The position numbers were made by a program, and so were the translations under genes. Shown here piece after piece: positions 62,404 through 64,000 of a stretch of 64,000 bases of DNA; the first letter of the stretch is position 1, and every line of letters begins with the position of its first letter. The notes beneath the pieces are model-generated. The model was not told where the DNA came from and did no database searches. It saw only the letters and a program-made list of their open reading frames with translations. The stretch lies in NCBI RefSeq assembly GCF_049310905.1, contig NZ_JBMEMN010000007.1:1-64000 (forward strand), given 5' to 3'. Source of the stretch: Gudongella sp049310905 (GTDB lineage: Bacteria; Bacillota; Clostridia; Tissierellales; Tissierellaceae).

Positions 62404-64000
62404 TTGTTCTGCCCTCCAGGAAATCCTTGCCTGCTTCCTCTCCCTTGGACCATTTGGCATCCCCCATTGAATACCTGAAATGGTAGTCTCCAGAGACGAA
62501 CTCCATTCCGTCATAAAGGTTCATCTCAGTGTAGATGTCATTTCTGAAGTGAAGTATTCCAGGCTGTGTTGTCTTTATATATGTTGATGTCATTGGCTTG
62601 TTTGAAAATAGCTTCTTCCATCCAAGAACGAATTTCCTACCCTCAACCAGCAGCTTCTTCCCGACGAAAATATCAAAGCTGTATCTGGTGCTGTGAAGAT
62701 TGAAATCAGCCTTATCCTCCATATCCATCGATATCATGACTTCTCTCTTTTTTCTTTCCTTAAGGTTAAGGTCTTTTTTATCCTTAGGCTTTGATTCCTT
62801 CCAGTAGGTCAAGGTTCCCCTGATTTTTATGGCAGGAGCAAGCAGGATCAAGTAGAAAAGATTGCCAAGAATCCAAATTACCAATGGAAGCACAATAAAT
62901 ATTCCTACAATAATTGACAGAATGAAATAGTTCTCCTGTAGGTTGTTTACTATACTTCCAAAGAAGCCTACTCTCTCAACACGGTACTCAAGAGTAGCGT
63001 TTTCTAGCTCAGTTTCAGGATATAATGCCCTTACAAGAATCCTTAAGTCATCGGATCCCTTCTCAATCCCGGAATCTGTGTCTATATACAAGTTGACCGT
63101 TTTTGTGGTATCTGGTCCGACTTCAATCTGGCTGTTTCTGATATCCCCCAGGTTACCTTCAGCTGAAAAACCAAGCATCTCAGCAAATGGTGATCTGTTT
63201 TCAACCTCTACAGGTATGGTAAGGGCCTCGCCGCTTCTTACCCAAAGATCTTCCTTCCCAGCTTTCAATACTACTGTTCCCGGTACAGCAGAGAATATCT
63301 CTCCAAGATCCTTCCTCAAAGCAAAGGCCTCTTCCCTGTAAAGTCCAGTTGCCTCCAGTGATACATTGGCTGTGTACTCGCTGGTGATTTCCAATCTATT
63401 GGTCCAACGGCCATCACCTCCCATGATATCTCCGCTAATTTCTCCTCCATCGTCATAAAGAGGTAATCTGAAAACACCGCCGTCATCCTTTTCAACAACA
63501 AAATTGAAGCTATCAACCTTCAATAATGGTCCTTCCCCTACGCTTCTGTTGCCTACTCTTATTGATGCAACTATGGTTTCCCACTCACCAATTCTGTAAC
63601 CTCCTTTTTTAGGCCAGAATTCATTTTGGAGAACTGGCTTTCCAATTGCTTCCTGAATTATTGCGGGAGCCAGAAGCTCCTCCACAAGTATTTCCCTTGA
63701 TTGTAGCACCTGGATAAGATTTACATCAAGGTCATTGGAGTCAGTAAATATTCTTACATCGCCTGATGTTTCAGAGGCTATTCGATTCAAAACATCTACA
63801 TCTATTCCCTCACTAAATCCAATGGAATAGACAGGATATCCATTTCTGGATATATCTGTCAAGCTTCCCCACAAACCTTCCATATACTCAGCCATCTGTT
63901 TTGGATTATTTGTTATATTGACAGGGTCCGGATCAGGTTTTCCATCTGTCAAGAATATTATTAGCTTTCTAACCTCAGGATCGTCAAGCTCCTGTAGCTG
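62393..64000 (-). CDS. vWA-domain membrane protein (5' end outside the window)
   Basis: The frame is open to the window edge, so this is the C-terminal 535 residues of a longer protein. It begins inside a von Willebrand A domain (KLIIFLTDGKPDP is the second MIDAS-type strand). It continues with an Ig-like extracellular region (about 130-330) and a membrane helix (FILSIIVGIFIVLPLVIWIL). A cytoplasmic beta-rich tail of about 140 residues follows. It resembles clostridial vWA proteins of unknown role. It overlaps the DUF192 gene by 11 nt. Confidence 0.85.
   Translation of the reverse strand, partial: QLQELDDPEVRKLIIFLTDGKPDPDPVNITNNPKQMAEYMEGLWGSLTDISRNGYPVYSIGFSEGIDVDVLNRIASETSGDVRIFTDSNDLDVNLIQVLQSREILVEELLAPAIIQEAIGKPVLQNEFWPKKGGYRIGEWETIVASIRVGNRSVGEGPLLKVDSFNFVVEKDDGGVFRLPLYDDGGEISGDIMGGDGRWTNRLEITSEYTANVSLEATGLYREEAFALRKDLGEIFSAVPGTVVLKAGKEDLWVRSGEALTIPVEVENRSPFAEMLGFSAEGNLGDIRNSQIEVGPDTTKTVNLYIDTDSGIEKGSDDLRILVRALYPETELENATLEYRVERVGFFGSIVNNLQENYFILSIIVGIFIVLPLVIWILGNLFYLILLAPAIKIRGTLTYWKESKPKDKKDLNLKERKKREVMISMDMEDKADFNLHSTRYSFDIFVGKKLLVEGRKFVLGWKKLFSNKPMTSTYIKTTQPGILHFRNDIYTEMNLYDGMEFVSGDYHFRYSMGDAKWSKGEEAGKDFLEGRTNGF

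Noticed and set aside
1..64000. CRISPR arrays, tRNA genes, transposases, prophage genes
   Set aside because: No repeat-spacer series, cloverleaf or mobile-element gene was recognised on reading both strands; short remnants could still be missed.

Overview
The window is a 64 kb stretch of chromosome from a low-GC, Gram-positive anaerobe of clostridial type (Clostridia/Tissierellia-like Bacillota). This is inferred from AT-rich intergenic DNA, strong AGGAGG-type ribosome binding sites, frequent GTG and TTG starts, and the gene content: GlpP, a BmrCD-type ABC pair, SEDS/PBP/FHA cluster, DUF1292, lone histidine ammonia-lyase and an Nqr/Rnf-type complex. The species is not identified. No tRNA, CRISPR array, transposase, integrase or prophage was seen. 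The density is that of a housekeeping region, with most genes on the minus strand in short operons with 1-12 nt gaps or 4-8 nt overlaps.

Layout. 1-340: promoter and leader of an rRNA operon reading left out of the window; the 16S 5' end probably lies within the first bases. 0.3-12.5 kb: LysR regulator, an atypical NarL-type response regulator overlapping a TMEM165/UPF0016 manganese exporter with an extra Cys-bearing domain, hutH behind a leader with a terminator and a possible leader ORF, a LacI regulator, and a 1758-residue kinase-like/ATPase/TPR/GAF/GGDEF signalling protein in one operon with MarR and a lipid kinase. 12.6-20.8 kb: envelope stress proteins (YtxH and a DUF948-like protein), a BmrCD-type heterodimeric ABC exporter, PHP phosphatase, a candidate 6S-like small RNA, RluA and NAD kinase. 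20.8-26 kb: cell-wall elongation or septation genes (PBP, FtsW/RodA, FHA), PspC, RecX, GIY-YIG and GlpP. 26-34 kb: two-component system with a lipoprotein, ABC exporter, MFS and lysophospholipase. 34-43.5 kb: ROK kinase, NagZ-like lipoprotein, TGS-uridine kinase, three RNA-modification or radical enzymes (RluA, RsuA, YhcC-type), HAD phosphatase and DUF1292.

43.5-52 kb: a redox-repair run (msrA, free-Met-(R)-sulfoxide reductase) continues into an orphan DNA methyltransferase and pepD; then lrgAB, a ferritin-like protein, DUF4153 and a RelA/SpoT-like protein. 52-56 kb: nqrBCDEF with no nqrA at the head of the operon. 56-64 kb: old yellow enzyme, parvulin, cold-shock protein with a long 5' UTR, methylglyoxal synthase, acyl-ACP thioesterase, helix-hairpin-helix protein, HerA-like ATPase, DUF192 and a vWA membrane protein that runs off the right end.

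The least explained signal is a family of three intergenic elements (13803-13897 plus strand, 17709-17810 plus strand, 60342-60436 minus strand). They share two stems whose sequences differ between copies but keep pairing, with conserved linkers TGATACTCAT and ATTCGTA. This pattern suggests a structured RNA element or a mobile palindromic repeat that I do not recognise.
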